Assembly: GCA_045648985.1 (NCBI GenBank)
Contig: JAZROZ010000036.1
Location: 1 to 43,638 of the forward strand
Source: SIG437 sp045648985
GTDB lineage: Bacteria > Bacillota > Clostridia > UBA1381 > UBA9506
Direction of reading: 5' to 3'
Length of the DNA: 43,638 nt
Below, in pieces: positions 25,487 through 34,339 of this stretch (positions are counted from its first letter, which is position 1; each line of letters begins with the position of its first letter). The position numbers and the translations under genes were made by a program. The notes under the pieces were generated by a model. That model was not told the origin of the DNA. It saw only the letters and a program-made list of their open reading frames with translations, and did no database searches.

Positions 25487-26350
25487 TTATTGAGCGTCTG
25501 CAGCAGCTGCGATACCTTCTGCTAAGCCGTACTTGTTAGCAATTTCGCCTAATTTGCCGTTTTCTGTAAGTTCAGCGATTGCTGCGTTAACTTTTTCACA
25601 TACGTCGCTGCCTTTTCTGAAAGCAATACCGAAATACTGTGCACCGAATTTGTTGTCCATATTGATTACGAGGTCTGTAAGTGATGAACCTTCGCTTTCA
25701 ATCATACCCTGAGCGATTACAGAGTCAATAACTGCGATATCTGCAACACCCTGCTGAACATCTAAAAGTGCTGTTGCCATTGATTCAACACCTGTGTATT
25801 CTGCATCTTTGAAGTAATCTTTAGCCATAACTTCTACAGTAGCATCGTTTGTATCGTCAATTTCACCTGTGAGTTTGCCTTCACCTGTTGAACCAGCTTC
25901 AGCAACAACTTTTTTACCTGTGATGTCAGCTAAGATTTCATCAGCTTTGTCAGCTTTCATAACCATAGCCTGTGTGTTGTACATATATGGTTTTGTAACT
26001 TCCCACATTTCTTTTCTATCTTCTGTGATACACATTCCGTTCCATAAACAGTCAATGTTTTTAGATGCAAGCTCTGTTTCTTTTGCTTCCCAGCTGATTT
26101 CTATGAATTCAACATCGATGCCTAAGCTTTCGCCTACTGCCTGAGCAAATTCTGTGTCAAATCCTGTCCATTCGTTGTTGTCATCTAAGTAGTTCATCGG
26201 CGGGTAGTTTGTAACACCGATTGTCATGACACCTTTGTCCTGGATGTAATCCCAGTCACTTGCTGTTTCGTTTGTTGTTGCAGTGTTGTTGCAAGCGCAA
26301 ACTGCAAATACCATCATTCCTACTAAAATTAAGCTTAAAAGTTTTTTCAT
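25487..26350 (-). CDS. Amino acid ABC transporter substrate-binding lipoprotein
   Basis: A 287-residue family 3 solute-binding protein. A lipoprotein signal (KKLLSLILVGMMVFAVCAC; likely lipid-modified Cys at 20) is followed by YIQDKGVMTIGVTNYPPMNYLDDNNEWTGFD, typical of polar amino-acid receptors, and a C-terminal GKLGEIANKYGL. AGGAGG precedes the ATG. First gene of the minus-strand transport cluster, with its own promoter. Ligand unknown. Confidence 0.93.
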   Translation of the reverse strand: MKKLLSLILVGMMVFAVCACNNTATTNETASDWDYIQDKGVMTIGVTNYPPMNYLDDNNEWTGFDTEFAQAVGESLGIDVEFIEISWEAKETELASKNIDCLWNGMCITEDRKEMWEVTKPYMYNTQAMVMKADKADEILADITGKKVVAEAGSTGEGKLTGEIDDTNDATVEVMAKDYFKDAEYTGVESMATALLDVQQGVADIAVIDSVIAQGMIESEGSSLTDLVINMDNKFGAQYFGIAFRKGSDVCEKVNAAIAELTENGKLGEIANKYGLAEGIAAAADAQ

Positions 26351-26405
26351 TTTTGTTTCCTCCTAAAAATGTGTTTTTTTATTTTGCAAGCTTCATTACA
26401 TTAAC

Positions 26406-26434
26406 AGTTTACCACTTTAATTCACTAAAGTCAA
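26406..26434 (-). promoter_or_regulatory. Promoter of the amino acid transporter operon
   Basis: On the minus strand TTGACT (26434-26429), 17 bases, TAAACT (26411-26406). It lies 55 bases before the binding-protein start. Confidence 0.65.
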
Positions 26435-26473
26435 GTGTTTTTTTAAATTTTTTTAAAAAATTTTTTAAAAAAG

Positions 26474-26502
26474 CAAACAGACGCCTGAAAGGCGCCTGTT
26501 TG
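26474..26502 (-). terminator. Hairpin with minus-strand T run
   Basis: CAAACAG (26474-26480) and CTGTTTG (26496-26502) close a stem extended by CGCC/GGCG with one mismatch; on the minus strand it runs into TTTTTT. Probably a second stop for the transcript of the DUF5050 gene. Confidence 0.6.
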
Positions 26503-26588
26503 AAGGGGTTTTAGCCACTTTAAAAAAGAGCTAAATAGTATTTTGTGAGGTCAATATTAGTATTGACACTGCAAAAATTCTTTATACA

Positions 26589-26625
26589 TAAAAAATCAGG
26601 AATCTGCAAAAGCAAATTCCTGATT
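26589..26625 (-). terminator. Terminator of the zinc-ribbon/DUF5050 gene
   Basis: AATCAGGAAT (26594-26603) pairs with ATTCCTGATT (26616-26625). The minus strand ends in TTTTT, 13 bases past the stop codon. Confidence 0.8.
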
Positions 26626-26637
26626 ATAGATTATTTA

Positions 26638-28386
26638 TTATTCGGCGGGTTCTTCCGATGGCTCAGCTACATTTTTAGAAGATACAATTTCATATCCTGA
26701 GAAATCAAGTTTTGTCAGATACAAATCACCGCTATCTGCGAGATAGTAAACATAATCGCCGCTTGCGTTAAAAAGTGAAACCGACTCAGCTTCTACAGTT
26801 GGTTCGCTGCCCTTTGTGAATTTATAAAGCGTGCCGTAGTTGTTGTAATCTGTGTAATAAACTGTGTCACCCGAAATCGAGAACAATGATACCATTGCAT
26901 CGGAAATCAGTGTTTCTTTGTGTCTGCCGTTTAAATCTGTAACTTCTAATGCCAGTGTCGGCATTCCTGTTTCGGAGGTTTCGGGGATAGTACCATCTGT
27001 GTAATATATTCTGTCGTTTTTGATATCAAACACATTTATGGAAGCGTCTATAAGCTTCTTAGAATTTTTGCCGTCAAGTGACATTGAGTAAAGAGCATAA
27101 TTGTCTTCAAAGTCAATGTAGTAAATTTTATCCTTGTAAATAGTAAATGCTCCTATATTGTTTTTAGAAATAAGCTCAGCCTCCTCACTACCTTCCTTTA
27201 ATATATAGAGAGCATATGGGGCTGCAGATTCTGCCGCTTCTGTACTTTGTTCGTAATCGGGATTGTCAGTAATGAAATATACATCATTTGCTACGGTTGA
27301 GAAATAATACACAGGTGCCTCGTACACCAGTTCGTTTGTTTTTCCGTCAGGAGTTGTTCTGTAGATGAATTCATCCTGTACATTAAGATAGTAAAGATAA
27401 CCGCCTGATGCACATAAAGACCTTCCCTTGATTTCCTCTAAAACAGTTTGCTCACCTGTGCTTTTATCCTTTTTATATACAGAAAAAGAGTTATCTACAA
27501 AATAAATGTTGTCAGGGTCTTGTGACATAATACCCATATAAACAAGATTTGAAGCAGAGCTTCCATATACATATTCAAAAACGTCATCATATTTAGATGA
27601 GCCTGAAAGCTGATACATCTTAGCAGCTTTAACATAGTCACCCTTAGCCGCGTTTGAATCGCCTATTTTTGTAACAATGAACTTGAATGCAAATGTAATT
27701 ACTAAAATTGCAGCTATTATAAGAGCGGCCACAGAAACTACTTTCTTTGTTTTTTTGATTATGGCAGTTTTCTTTAAGGCTTTCTCTTGTGCTAAGATTT
27801 CAGCTTGTCTGGCTGCTTCTAAAGCATCATTTTCTTCCTTTTCAAGTATTGCTGCAGCGAGTGCCTGTTCAGATATGTAATTTTTAAGTACATTTTCTTT
27901 TTCTCTTAAGCAATTTACACAACTTTCTGATGCTTTATGATTAGGCATTCCGCATACACAGAGCCAATATGAATCTTCTTCCTTTGCATAGCAGCATGCA
28001 TCATTTATACCTGCACGTATAAAACGTGCTTGCTCGTCTGAGGTAAGGTTGTTTTCTGCAATTTCAGCAAAATCGCCACTTGGCACAAATACAGTTTCAT
28101 CATCAAAAGTAAACTCATCAAAAGTGATGCTTGCACTTTCTGCATTTTCGATGTTTTCCGCATTGATAACTTCAGATACGCTCTCACGCGGTGCAAGAGT
28201 AATATCTTCGAGTCCTGACGAAATTTTAGAAATTTCGTTGTTTTCAGCATCAAACAAAGTCAGCGTATATTTCACAGCTTTAATTGTTTTTTGGCTGATG
28301 TTTAAAAAGGTTGCCACTGCCAAAGATTCTTCCTTATTTAAATGAAGACTTTTAATCAGGACAGGGCATGACAGATCGATTTTCAT
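26638..28386 (-). CDS. Membrane protein with zinc ribbon and DUF5050 beta-propeller
   Basis: 582 residues. The N-terminal 100 residues look like an immunoglobulin-type beta domain (SAVATFLNIS, KYTLTLFDAENN). A four-Cys ribbon follows (C143, C145, C156, C159), then an Ala/Glu/Lys-rich coiled coil and a single membrane segment at about 216-236. The outer part has repeated blades such as IYYIDFEDNYALYSMSLDGKNSKKL and VYYTDYNNYGTLYKF, the DUF5050 pattern. Most likely ribbon inside, propeller outside, which would suit a sensor or envelope scaffold. Function unknown; found singly, with its own promoter. Confidence 0.75.
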   Translation of the reverse strand: MKIDLSCPVLIKSLHLNKEESLAVATFLNISQKTIKAVKYTLTLFDAENNEISKISSGLEDITLAPRESVSEVINAENIENAESASITFDEFTFDDETVFVPSGDFAEIAENNLTSDEQARFIRAGINDACCYAKEEDSYWLCVCGMPNHKASESCVNCLREKENVLKNYISEQALAAAILEKEENDALEAARQAEILAQEKALKKTAIIKKTKKVVSVAALIIAAILVITFAFKFIVTKIGDSNAAKGDYVKAAKMYQLSGSSKYDDVFEYVYGSSASNLVYMGIMSQDPDNIYFVDNSFSVYKKDKSTGEQTVLEEIKGRSLCASGGYLYYLNVQDEFIYRTTPDGKTNELVYEAPVYYFSTVANDVYFITDNPDYEQSTEAAESAAPYALYILKEGSEEAELISKNNIGAFTIYKDKIYYIDFEDNYALYSMSLDGKNSKKLIDASINVFDIKNDRIYYTDGTIPETSETGMPTLALEVTDLNGRHKETLISDAMVSLFSISGDTVYYTDYNNYGTLYKFTKGSEPTVEAESVSLFNASGDYVYYLADSGDLYLTKLDFSGYEIVSSKNVAEPSEEPAE

Positions 28387-28447
28387 AATTTTCCCTCCAG
28401 ATATGTTTTATAACATAAAATACTTTATTATAAGTAATACGAAAGTA

Positions 28448-28476
28448 ATTATACCATAAATGCATCTATATGACAA
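28448..28476 (-). promoter_or_regulatory. Promoter of the zinc-ribbon/DUF5050 gene
   Basis: On the minus strand TTGTCA (28476-28471), 17 bases, TATAAT (28453-28448). Confidence 0.7.
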
Positions 28477-28525
28477 CTTTTTTTCAAAATTTTATTCTTT
28501 GTTCATATTATTAGTAAAAAAAGTA

Positions 28526-28554
28526 TTGACAAGTTGTGTTTAACAATATATAAT
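28526..28554 (+). promoter_or_regulatory. Consensus promoter of rpmH-rnpA
   Basis: TTGACA at 28526-28531, 17 bases, TATAAT at 28549-28554. It gives a leader of about 60 bases before rpmH. No DnaA-box cluster was seen nearby. Confidence 0.85.
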
Positions 28555-28622
28555 ATAGTAGAATATGTTAAATGCAAGTATTATGGCAATTTGTTTTTAA
28601 TAGATAACAGGAGGTGGAGAAA

Positions 28623-28757
28623 TTGCTGAGAACATATCAACCTAACAGACGTAAAAGAAAAAAGGATCATGGTTTTAGAAACCGTATGAGTTCTCGTTCC
28701 GGCAGAAAAGTTTTGGCCAGAAGAAGACTAAAGGGCAGAAAGGTATTGTCCGCATAG
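28623..28757 (+). CDS. rpmH: 50S ribosomal protein L34
   Basis: A 44-residue, very basic protein starting at TTG 28623 with GGAGGTGG upstream. MLRTYQPNRRKRKKDHGF and RMSSRSGRKVLARRR are diagnostic of L34. First gene of the conserved rpmH-rnpA-yidD-yidC-jag set. Confidence 0.97.
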   Translation: MLRTYQPNRRKRKKDHGFRNRMSSRSGRKVLARRRLKGRKVLSA

Positions 28758-28837
28758 TTTGTATTTATGAAATAGTTGTCGCTGAGAGCTTTAGCTTTTA
28801 GCGACTTTATTCATAAATTACAGGAGCCGGTGGTAAC

Positions 28838-29185
28838 ATGAAAAACACAGTCAGTTTGAAAAAGAACGAGCTTTTTCTGCGTGCTTATAAAAAAGGTCAG
28901 AAAGCACACGGCAGATTTTTTACAATGCACTATGTAAGTAATGGTCTTGACTATAACAGGTTGGGAATAAAAACGGGGAAAAAGCTTGCAGGAGCGGTAA
29001 AACGCAATCGAATGAAAAGATTGATTAAGGAAAGCTACCGTTTGTGTGAAACAGATTTAAAGACAGGATTTGATATTGTTTTTGTTGCCAAAGATGCGGC
29101 ACTTTTAATTGATTCGTATTTTGAAACATCATATGCCATTAAAAAGCTTTTAAAAAAAGCAGGGATGTTTACTGAAAAAGCTTAA
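28838..29185 (+). CDS. rnpA: Ribonuclease P protein component
   Basis: A 115-residue basic protein that binds RNase P RNA for tRNA 5' maturation. The RNR signature appears as AVKRNRMKRLIKESYR at about 50-65; FDIVFVAKDAA follows. ATG 28838 with GGTGG upstream. An imperfect hairpin (GTCGCT/AGCGAC, about 28777-28804) lies between it and rpmH and may tune their ratio. Confidence 0.95.
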   Translation: MKNTVSLKKNELFLRAYKKGQKAHGRFFTMHYVSNGLDYNRLGIKTGKKLAGAVKRNRMKRLIKESYRLCETDLKTGFDIVFVAKDAALLIDSYFETSYAIKKLLKKAGMFTEKA

Positions 29186-29219
29186 AATTTGGGCATATTA
29201 AAAAGGAACGGTTGTTTTA

Positions 29220-29429
29220 ATGAAATGTTTTTTGATAGGTATAATAAAGGTTTACAGAAAATTCATTTCACCCCTGAAAGCTCCGTCATGCAAGTTTACT
29301 CCTACCTGCTCGCAGTATGCCATTGATGCGATTGAAAAAAAGGGAGTTATAAAAGGACTTTTTATGGTAGTATGGCGCATTTTAAGGTGTAATCCGTTTT
29401 CAAAAGGCGGGTATGATCCCGTTAAATAA
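29220..29429 (+). CDS. yidD: Membrane protein insertion efficiency factor YidD
   Basis: A 69-residue protein with YRKFISPLK, the Cys-containing PSCKFTPTCSQYA and LRCNPFSKGGYDPV, all diagnostic of YidD. An amphipathic N-terminal helix associates it with the membrane, where it aids YidC-dependent insertion. Confidence 0.96.
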   Translation: MKCFLIGIIKVYRKFISPLKAPSCKFTPTCSQYAIDAIEKKGVIKGLFMVVWRILRCNPFSKGGYDPVK

Positions 29430-29451
29430 GTTATAACAAGGAGGCGCGGCA

Positions 29452-30339
29452 TTGGGTATTTTTGACCTGATTACCATACCGCTTGGATATTTATTCAAAG
29501 GTATTTATTTTGTTGTAGGCAACTACGGTTGGGCTTTGGTGTTGTTTACAATAATAACTAAATTGATTCTGACTCCGCTTTCAATAAAACAGCAGAAGTC
29601 AACTCGTCAAATGCAGAAAATCCAACCAAAACTTCAGGAATTACAGAAGAAATATCAATATGACAAAGAGAAGCTTAATCAGGAAACATTAAAGCTATAT
29701 AAGGACAATAACGTCAGTCCTGCAGGCGGATGTCTTCCTCTTTTAATACAGTTTCCGGTACTTATTGCACTTTACAGTATAATAAGATCACCACTTACTT
29801 ATATTATTCAGCTTGGTAAACACGGTCTTCCTACAATAGAGGAAGTTCATAGCGCTCTTACAAATCTTGGTTCAACGGTACTTGTGACGGACCAGATTCA
29901 GATAGCTGCGGAGATGAATAAATTTAAGACGGAACTTTTAGCGCAATTTTCAAATCTTTCCTTTATCGACTTTGATTTTTATGGACTTAACTTGGCAATA
30001 GTTCCAAAAGCGGCTTTAAACTCAATCGTAATATTAATACCAATCTTAGCAGGTGTTACAACATACTTGCTTTCAAAACTTACAAGTCCGTCGCAGAGCA
30101 CGCAGGGGCAGACTGATTCTGCTCAAAGTTCAATGCAGATGATGACTTATATGTTCCCGATAATGACACTAATATTTTCAATTTCACTTCCGGCAGGTCT
30201 TGGTTTTTACTGGATAGCATCAAATCTCTACCAGATGGCCCAGCATGTTATTCTTCCAAAACTTATTAAGGAAGAGGAGGCGCCGCAGGAAGTAAAAGAA
30301 CACTATCGTCAGCGTGAAAACAGGAGGAAAAAGAAATGA
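29452..30339 (+). CDS. yidC: Membrane protein insertase YidC (SpoIIIJ/OxaA type)
   Basis: A 295-residue insertase of the short Gram-positive type. The TTG start at 29452 is supported by GGAGGCG. N-terminal helix, then YGWALVLFTIITKLILTPLSIKQQKSTRQMQKIQPKL (conserved Arg-containing groove region and cytoplasmic coiled loop), GGCLPLLIQFPVLIALY and, near the end, GLGFYWIASNLYQMAQ. The last four bases overlap jag. Confidence 0.95.
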   Translation: MGIFDLITIPLGYLFKGIYFVVGNYGWALVLFTIITKLILTPLSIKQQKSTRQMQKIQPKLQELQKKYQYDKEKLNQETLKLYKDNNVSPAGGCLPLLIQFPVLIALYSIIRSPLTYIIQLGKHGLPTIEEVHSALTNLGSTVLVTDQIQIAAEMNKFKTELLAQFSNLSFIDFDFYGLNLAIVPKAALNSIVILIPILAGVTTYLLSKLTSPSQSTQGQTDSAQSSMQMMTYMFPIMTLIFSISLPAGLGFYWIASNLYQMAQHVILPKLIKEEEAPQEVKEHYRQRENRRKKK

Positions 30340-30962
30340 GTAAAACTATAGAAAAAACAGCAAAAACTGTTCAGGATGCTTTGGCTTTAGCATTAAGTGA
30401 ATTGGGACTAACAGAATCCGAAGTAGAATATGAAGTAATTGAGGAAGGCTCAAAAGGTCTTTTTGGTATAGGTGCTAAAGATGCAGTTATCAAAGTTACA
30501 CCTAAGGTTAATTTTGAAGCACGTGCATATGATTTTTTAAATGATGTATTTGTCGGTATGGGCTTAAGAGTTAATGTTGATATCACAGTTTCAGAAAAAC
30601 GTATGGACATTGTACTTTCAGGTGACAATATGGGTATTGTTATCGGAAAACGTGGTGATACACTAGATGCTTTGGAACATTTAGTAAGCCTTTGTGTCAA
30701 TCGTGGTGACGGTGAATATATCAGAGTTTCTTTAGATACAGAAAATTATCGCGAGAAAAGACGTCAGACACTTGTTAATTTAGCAGAAAATCTTGCACAC
30801 TCTGTTGTTAAAAACAAAAAGAAAGTTACACTTGAGCCGATGAGCTCAAACGAGAGAAGAATAATTCATTCAACTCTCCAGCAGAACAAATATGTTGATA
30901 CGTACAGCATCGGTGATGAACCTAACAGAAAAGTTGTAATAGCACTCAAAAAGAGCAAATAA
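30336..30962 (+). CDS. jag: RNA-binding protein Jag/KhpB (SpoIIIJ-associated)
   Basis: A 208-residue protein with the three expected parts: Jag_N domain (1-55, GSKGLFGIGAKDAVI), KH domain with MGIVIGKRGDTLDALEHL at about 93-110, and R3H domain with MSSNERRIIHSTLQ near 167-180. RNA chaperone linked to cell-division and sporulation control in Firmicutes. ATGA overlap with yidC. Confidence 0.95.
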   Translation: MSKTIEKTAKTVQDALALALSELGLTESEVEYEVIEEGSKGLFGIGAKDAVIKVTPKVNFEARAYDFLNDVFVGMGLRVNVDITVSEKRMDIVLSGDNMGIVIGKRGDTLDALEHLVSLCVNRGDGEYIRVSLDTENYREKRRQTLVNLAENLAHSVVKNKKKVTLEPMSSNERRIIHSTLQQNKYVDTYSIGDEPNRKVVIALKKSK

Positions 30963-31020
30963 AATTCTCCTTTTGAAGAAGGCTATTGTAAAAATATTTG
31001 TAGTTTTCAGTTTTAAAAGA

Positions 31021-31053
31021 GCGAAAAGGAGTAAAATCTTTTTCGCCTTTTTT
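31021..31053 (+). terminator. Terminator after jag
   Basis: GCGAAAA (31021-31027) pairs with TTTTCGC (31040-31046), followed by C2T6. It ends the rpmH-jag transcript. Confidence 0.7.
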
Positions 31054-31101
31054 GCCTGATGAAGAATCATAATGTATTGTATTATGAGGAAAGGAAATAT
31101 C

Positions 31102-32367
31102 ATGTTAAAACCATTAGCTGACAGAATAAGACCTGAAAATTTATCTGATGTTGTAGGACAGAAACATATTTTAGGACAGGATAAAACTCTATATAGGCTG
31201 ATATCAACAGGACAGTTTCCGAACATGATATTTTATGGTCCGTCAGGCACTGGAAAAACTACTGTTGCAAACATAGCGGCACAAATGTCGGATAAAAAGC
31301 TATTTAAGCTTAATGCAACAACTGCCTCCGTCAGTGATATAAAAGAAATTGCTACGCAAGTCGGTACGATTGGTGCAAGCGGTGGAATCTTATTATATTT
31401 AGATGAAATACAGAACTTTAATAAAAAACAACAGCAATCCCTTTTGGAATTTATAGAAAACGGCTCTATAACATTGATTGCAAGTACAACAGAAAATCCG
31501 TATTTTTATGTATATAATGCGATTTTATCCCGTGCGACAGTTTTTGAATTCAAACCCGTTTCGCAAGGAGATGTTAAATCGGCAATCCTAAGAGGAATAA
31601 GGCTTTTGACTGAGGAACTTGGCGCAGAAATTACGATTGCGCCTGATGCACTTTCGCATTTAGCATCGGTGTCCTCCGGAGATGTAAGAAAAGCATTAAA
31701 CGCTTTGGAGGTTTGCACTCTTTCAGCTCCTGCCATAAAGGATAATACTGTTAACATCACACTCGATTTGGCAGAAGAATGTACGCAGAAAAAAGCATTT
31801 CGCCATGACCGTGATGGAGATAGTCATTTTGATGTGTTAAGCGCTCTGCAAAAATCAATAAGAGGTAGTGACCCTGATGCTGCAATTCACTATTTAGCAA
31901 GACTTTTATGTGGGGGAGATATGCTTTCTGCATGCAGAAGACTTCTTGTAATTGCAGCAGAAGACGTGGGCCTTGCTTACCCTCAGGCGATGGCTATAAC
32001 AAAAGCATGTATAGATAGCGCACTTCAGCTTGGGATGCCTGAAGCGAGAATACCACTCAGTGAAGCGGCTTTGCTTTTAGCAACAGCACCAAAAACAAAT
32101 AGTGCTGTTTGTGCAATAAATGATGCAATGGCGGATATCGAAAATGGAAACTCGGGGGATATACCATTACATTTAAAAGATGCTCACTACAAAGGGGCAT
32201 CATCTTTAGGCAGAGGCATAGAGTATAAATATCCGCACAACTACCCGAATAACTATATTAAGCAACAATATCTGCCTGATGCAATAAAAAACAAGAAATA
32301 TTATAATCCAGGGTCAAATAAAAATGAGCAAACAATTAAAAACTATTGGGATCAGGTGAAATGCTAA
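31102..32367 (+). CDS. rarA: Replication-associated recombination protein RarA (MgsA)
   Basis: A 421-residue clamp-loader-like AAA+ ATPase acting at stalled forks. ATG 31102 gives the usual LKPLADRIRPENLSDVVGQ start, with GGAAAGGA before it. Walker A GPSGTGKTT at 46-54, Walker B LYLDEIQNF, sensor 1 STTENP. The C-terminal domain has ARLLCGGDMLSACRRLLVIAAEDVGLAYPQA, typical of RarA, and ends with YPHNYPNNYIKQQYLPD. Confidence 0.94.
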   Translation: MLKPLADRIRPENLSDVVGQKHILGQDKTLYRLISTGQFPNMIFYGPSGTGKTTVANIAAQMSDKKLFKLNATTASVSDIKEIATQVGTIGASGGILLYLDEIQNFNKKQQQSLLEFIENGSITLIASTTENPYFYVYNAILSRATVFEFKPVSQGDVKSAILRGIRLLTEELGAEITIAPDALSHLASVSSGDVRKALNALEVCTLSAPAIKDNTVNITLDLAEECTQKKAFRHDRDGDSHFDVLSALQKSIRGSDPDAAIHYLARLLCGGDMLSACRRLLVIAAEDVGLAYPQAMAITKACIDSALQLGMPEARIPLSEAALLLATAPKTNSAVCAINDAMADIENGNSGDIPLHLKDAHYKGASSLGRGIEYKYPHNYPNNYIKQQYLPDAIKNKKYYNPGSNKNEQTIKNYWDQVKC

Positions 32368-32418
32368 CCGAAACTTCACCTTTTTCGGTGAGTTTGGTGT
32401 TATGGAGGCGAAAAACAG

Positions 32419-33168
32419 ATGAAAAAAAGCTATGGGCAGTTTGCAAGGCTTTATGACTCACTAACTTTTGATGTGCCATATAGTGAATATGCTGACTTTA
32501 TTGAAAAACAAATAAAAAAACATGGCATAAAAGCAGAACTTGTTTTTGACCTTGCGTGTGGGACAGGCACACTTGCTGCAGAATTATCAGAGCGAGGTTA
32601 TGACATGATTGCAGCAGACAGTTCTTTAGAGATGCTCGACTGCGCCATTTCAAAATATGGTACTGAAAAAATTTTGTTTTTAAATCAACCTATGCAGGAA
32701 TTTGAGCTTTATGGAACAGTTGATGTGATAATCTGTATGCTTGACAGCCTTAATTATTTAACGGAAGACGGGGACTTAGAAAAAGTCTTTTCCCTTTGTC
32801 ATAATTATTTAAACGACGACGGACTTTTGATTTTTGATGTAAATTCTGAATATAAGTTTAAAAATGTACTTGCACAAAATATTTATACATATGAAAAGGA
32901 CAATATTTTCTACGTTTGGGAAAATGATTTCTGCGAGGAAACGAAGCTTTGCGACTTTTTCCTGACATTTTTCAAGCAACAAAGAAATGGCCTGTATGAG
33001 AGAATAGAAGAACATCACGTAGAAAGATGTTATACAGAAGATGAAATTATGAATGCGCTTGAAATGAATGGTTTTACTATAACGGGAAAATTTGACGGAT
33101 ACAGTGAAAAACCACCCCAAAATGACTCAGGACGCATTTCATATCTTTCGGTTAAAAGGAGAAAATAA
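32419..33168 (+). CDS. Class I SAM-dependent methyltransferase
   Basis: A 249-residue protein. Motif I is FDLACGTGTLAAEL at about 43-56, motif II MIAADSSLEML, then VIICMLDSLNYL and LIFDVN. Sequences of this type are common in clostridia with an undefined substrate. GGAGGCG precedes ATG 32419. It overlaps thiI by one base (TAATG), suggesting that it acts with RNA-modification or thiolation functions, but this is only context. Confidence 0.85.
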   Translation: MKKSYGQFARLYDSLTFDVPYSEYADFIEKQIKKHGIKAELVFDLACGTGTLAAELSERGYDMIAADSSLEMLDCAISKYGTEKILFLNQPMQEFELYGTVDVIICMLDSLNYLTEDGDLEKVFSLCHNYLNDDGLLIFDVNSEYKFKNVLAQNIYTYEKDNIFYVWENDFCEETKLCDFFLTFFKQQRNGLYERIEEHHVERCYTEDEIMNALEMNGFTITGKFDGYSEKPPQNDSGRISYLSVKRRK

Positions 33169-34328
33169 TGGAACAGATAATACTTGTAAAATATGGTGAA
33201 ATAATTTTAAAAGGGCTAAACAGACCTTTCTTTGAAGCATCACTTGTAAAAAATATTAAAGCTGCTTTGAAAAAATTTAAAATGGAAATCTGGTGGGCTC
33301 AGGCAACTATTTATGTTAAAACCCCTGAGACTGAAAAGATAGATGAAATAATAGAGATATTAAAAAAGGTTTTTGGTATCACATCAATTACGAGAGCCTA
33401 TGTTTTGCCAAAGGACTTAAAAGGTATTTGCGAGGGAACAAAAGAAGCACTTTTTGATGAGCTGAAGGATGTAAAAACGTTTAAGGTAGAAGCAAAAAGA
33501 GCAGATAAGAAGTTTCCGCTGAAATCACCTGAAATCTGCAGAGAAGTTGGCGGATATCTCTATGAAAACTTTGATAATTTAGAAGTAGATGTAAACAATC
33601 CCGACAAAGTTGTTATGATAGAGGTGCGCGAACAGAATGCCTATGTTTACTGCGGAAGAGAAAAGGGTAGAGGTGGTATGCCGGTAGGCACAAATTCAAA
33701 GGCGGCACTCTTATTATCGGGCGGAATAGATAGTCCTGTTGCAGGATATATGGTAGCTAAAAGGGGAGTGGCGCTTGAGTCAATTCATTTCTTCTCACAT
33801 CCATATACAAGCGAAAGGGCGAAAGAAAAGGTATTAGAGCTTGCCGACCTCTTAGCAGTTTATACAGGCGGAATGAAGGTCCATGTTGTTCCTTTTACTG
33901 AAATACAGCTTGAGATAAAGAAAAAATGTCCTGAAGAATACCTGACAATAATTATGCGTAGGTTTATGATGAGAATTGCCGAAAAAATAGCACAGAAAAA
34001 CAAGCTTTCAGCTTTGGTAACGGGAGAAAGCATAGGTCAGGTAGCGAGCCAGACTGTTGAAGCTCTAGGTGTTACAAATGATGCAGTATCAATGCCCGTA
34101 TTCAGACCTGTAATCGGTATGGACAAAGAGGAAATTGTAACAATTGCTAGAAATATTGGTACTTTTGAAACATCAATTCTTCCATATGAAGATTGCTGCA
34201 CGGTATTTACTCCAAAACATCCACAGACTAAGCCGAAGCTTGAAAAGGTTAAAGTATATGAACAGGTGCTCGATATTGAAAGATTAGTAGAGGAAGCAGT
34301 TTCAGGTGTTGAAATTGTAACTTTATAA
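33168..34328 (+). CDS. thiI: tRNA 4-thiouridine sulfurtransferase ThiI
   Basis: 386 residues: NFLD/THUMP RNA-binding region (1-165) followed by the PP-loop adenylation domain with LLSGGIDSPVAGYM at about 181-194. Adenylates U8 of tRNA (and feeds sulfur to thiazole) using a cysteine desulfurase as donor. The C-terminal rhodanese domain of E. coli ThiI is absent, as in most Firmicutes, so sulfur must come directly from a dedicated desulfurase, which is not in this window. Confidence 0.94.
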   Translation: MEQIILVKYGEIILKGLNRPFFEASLVKNIKAALKKFKMEIWWAQATIYVKTPETEKIDEIIEILKKVFGITSITRAYVLPKDLKGICEGTKEALFDELKDVKTFKVEAKRADKKFPLKSPEICREVGGYLYENFDNLEVDVNNPDKVVMIEVREQNAYVYCGREKGRGGMPVGTNSKAALLLSGGIDSPVAGYMVAKRGVALESIHFFSHPYTSERAKEKVLELADLLAVYTGGMKVHVVPFTEIQLEIKKKCPEEYLTIIMRRFMMRIAEKIAQKNKLSALVTGESIGQVASQTVEALGVTNDAVSMPVFRPVIGMDKEEIVTIARNIGTFETSILPYEDCCTVFTPKHPQTKPKLEKVKVYEQVLDIERLVEEAVSGVEIVTL

Positions 34329-34339
34329 GGAGAGAGAAT

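Noticed and set aside
28390..28520. Chromosomal origin between the DUF5050 gene and rpmH
   Set aside because: No cluster of TTATCCACA-like DnaA boxes was found, and dnaA is not adjacent.
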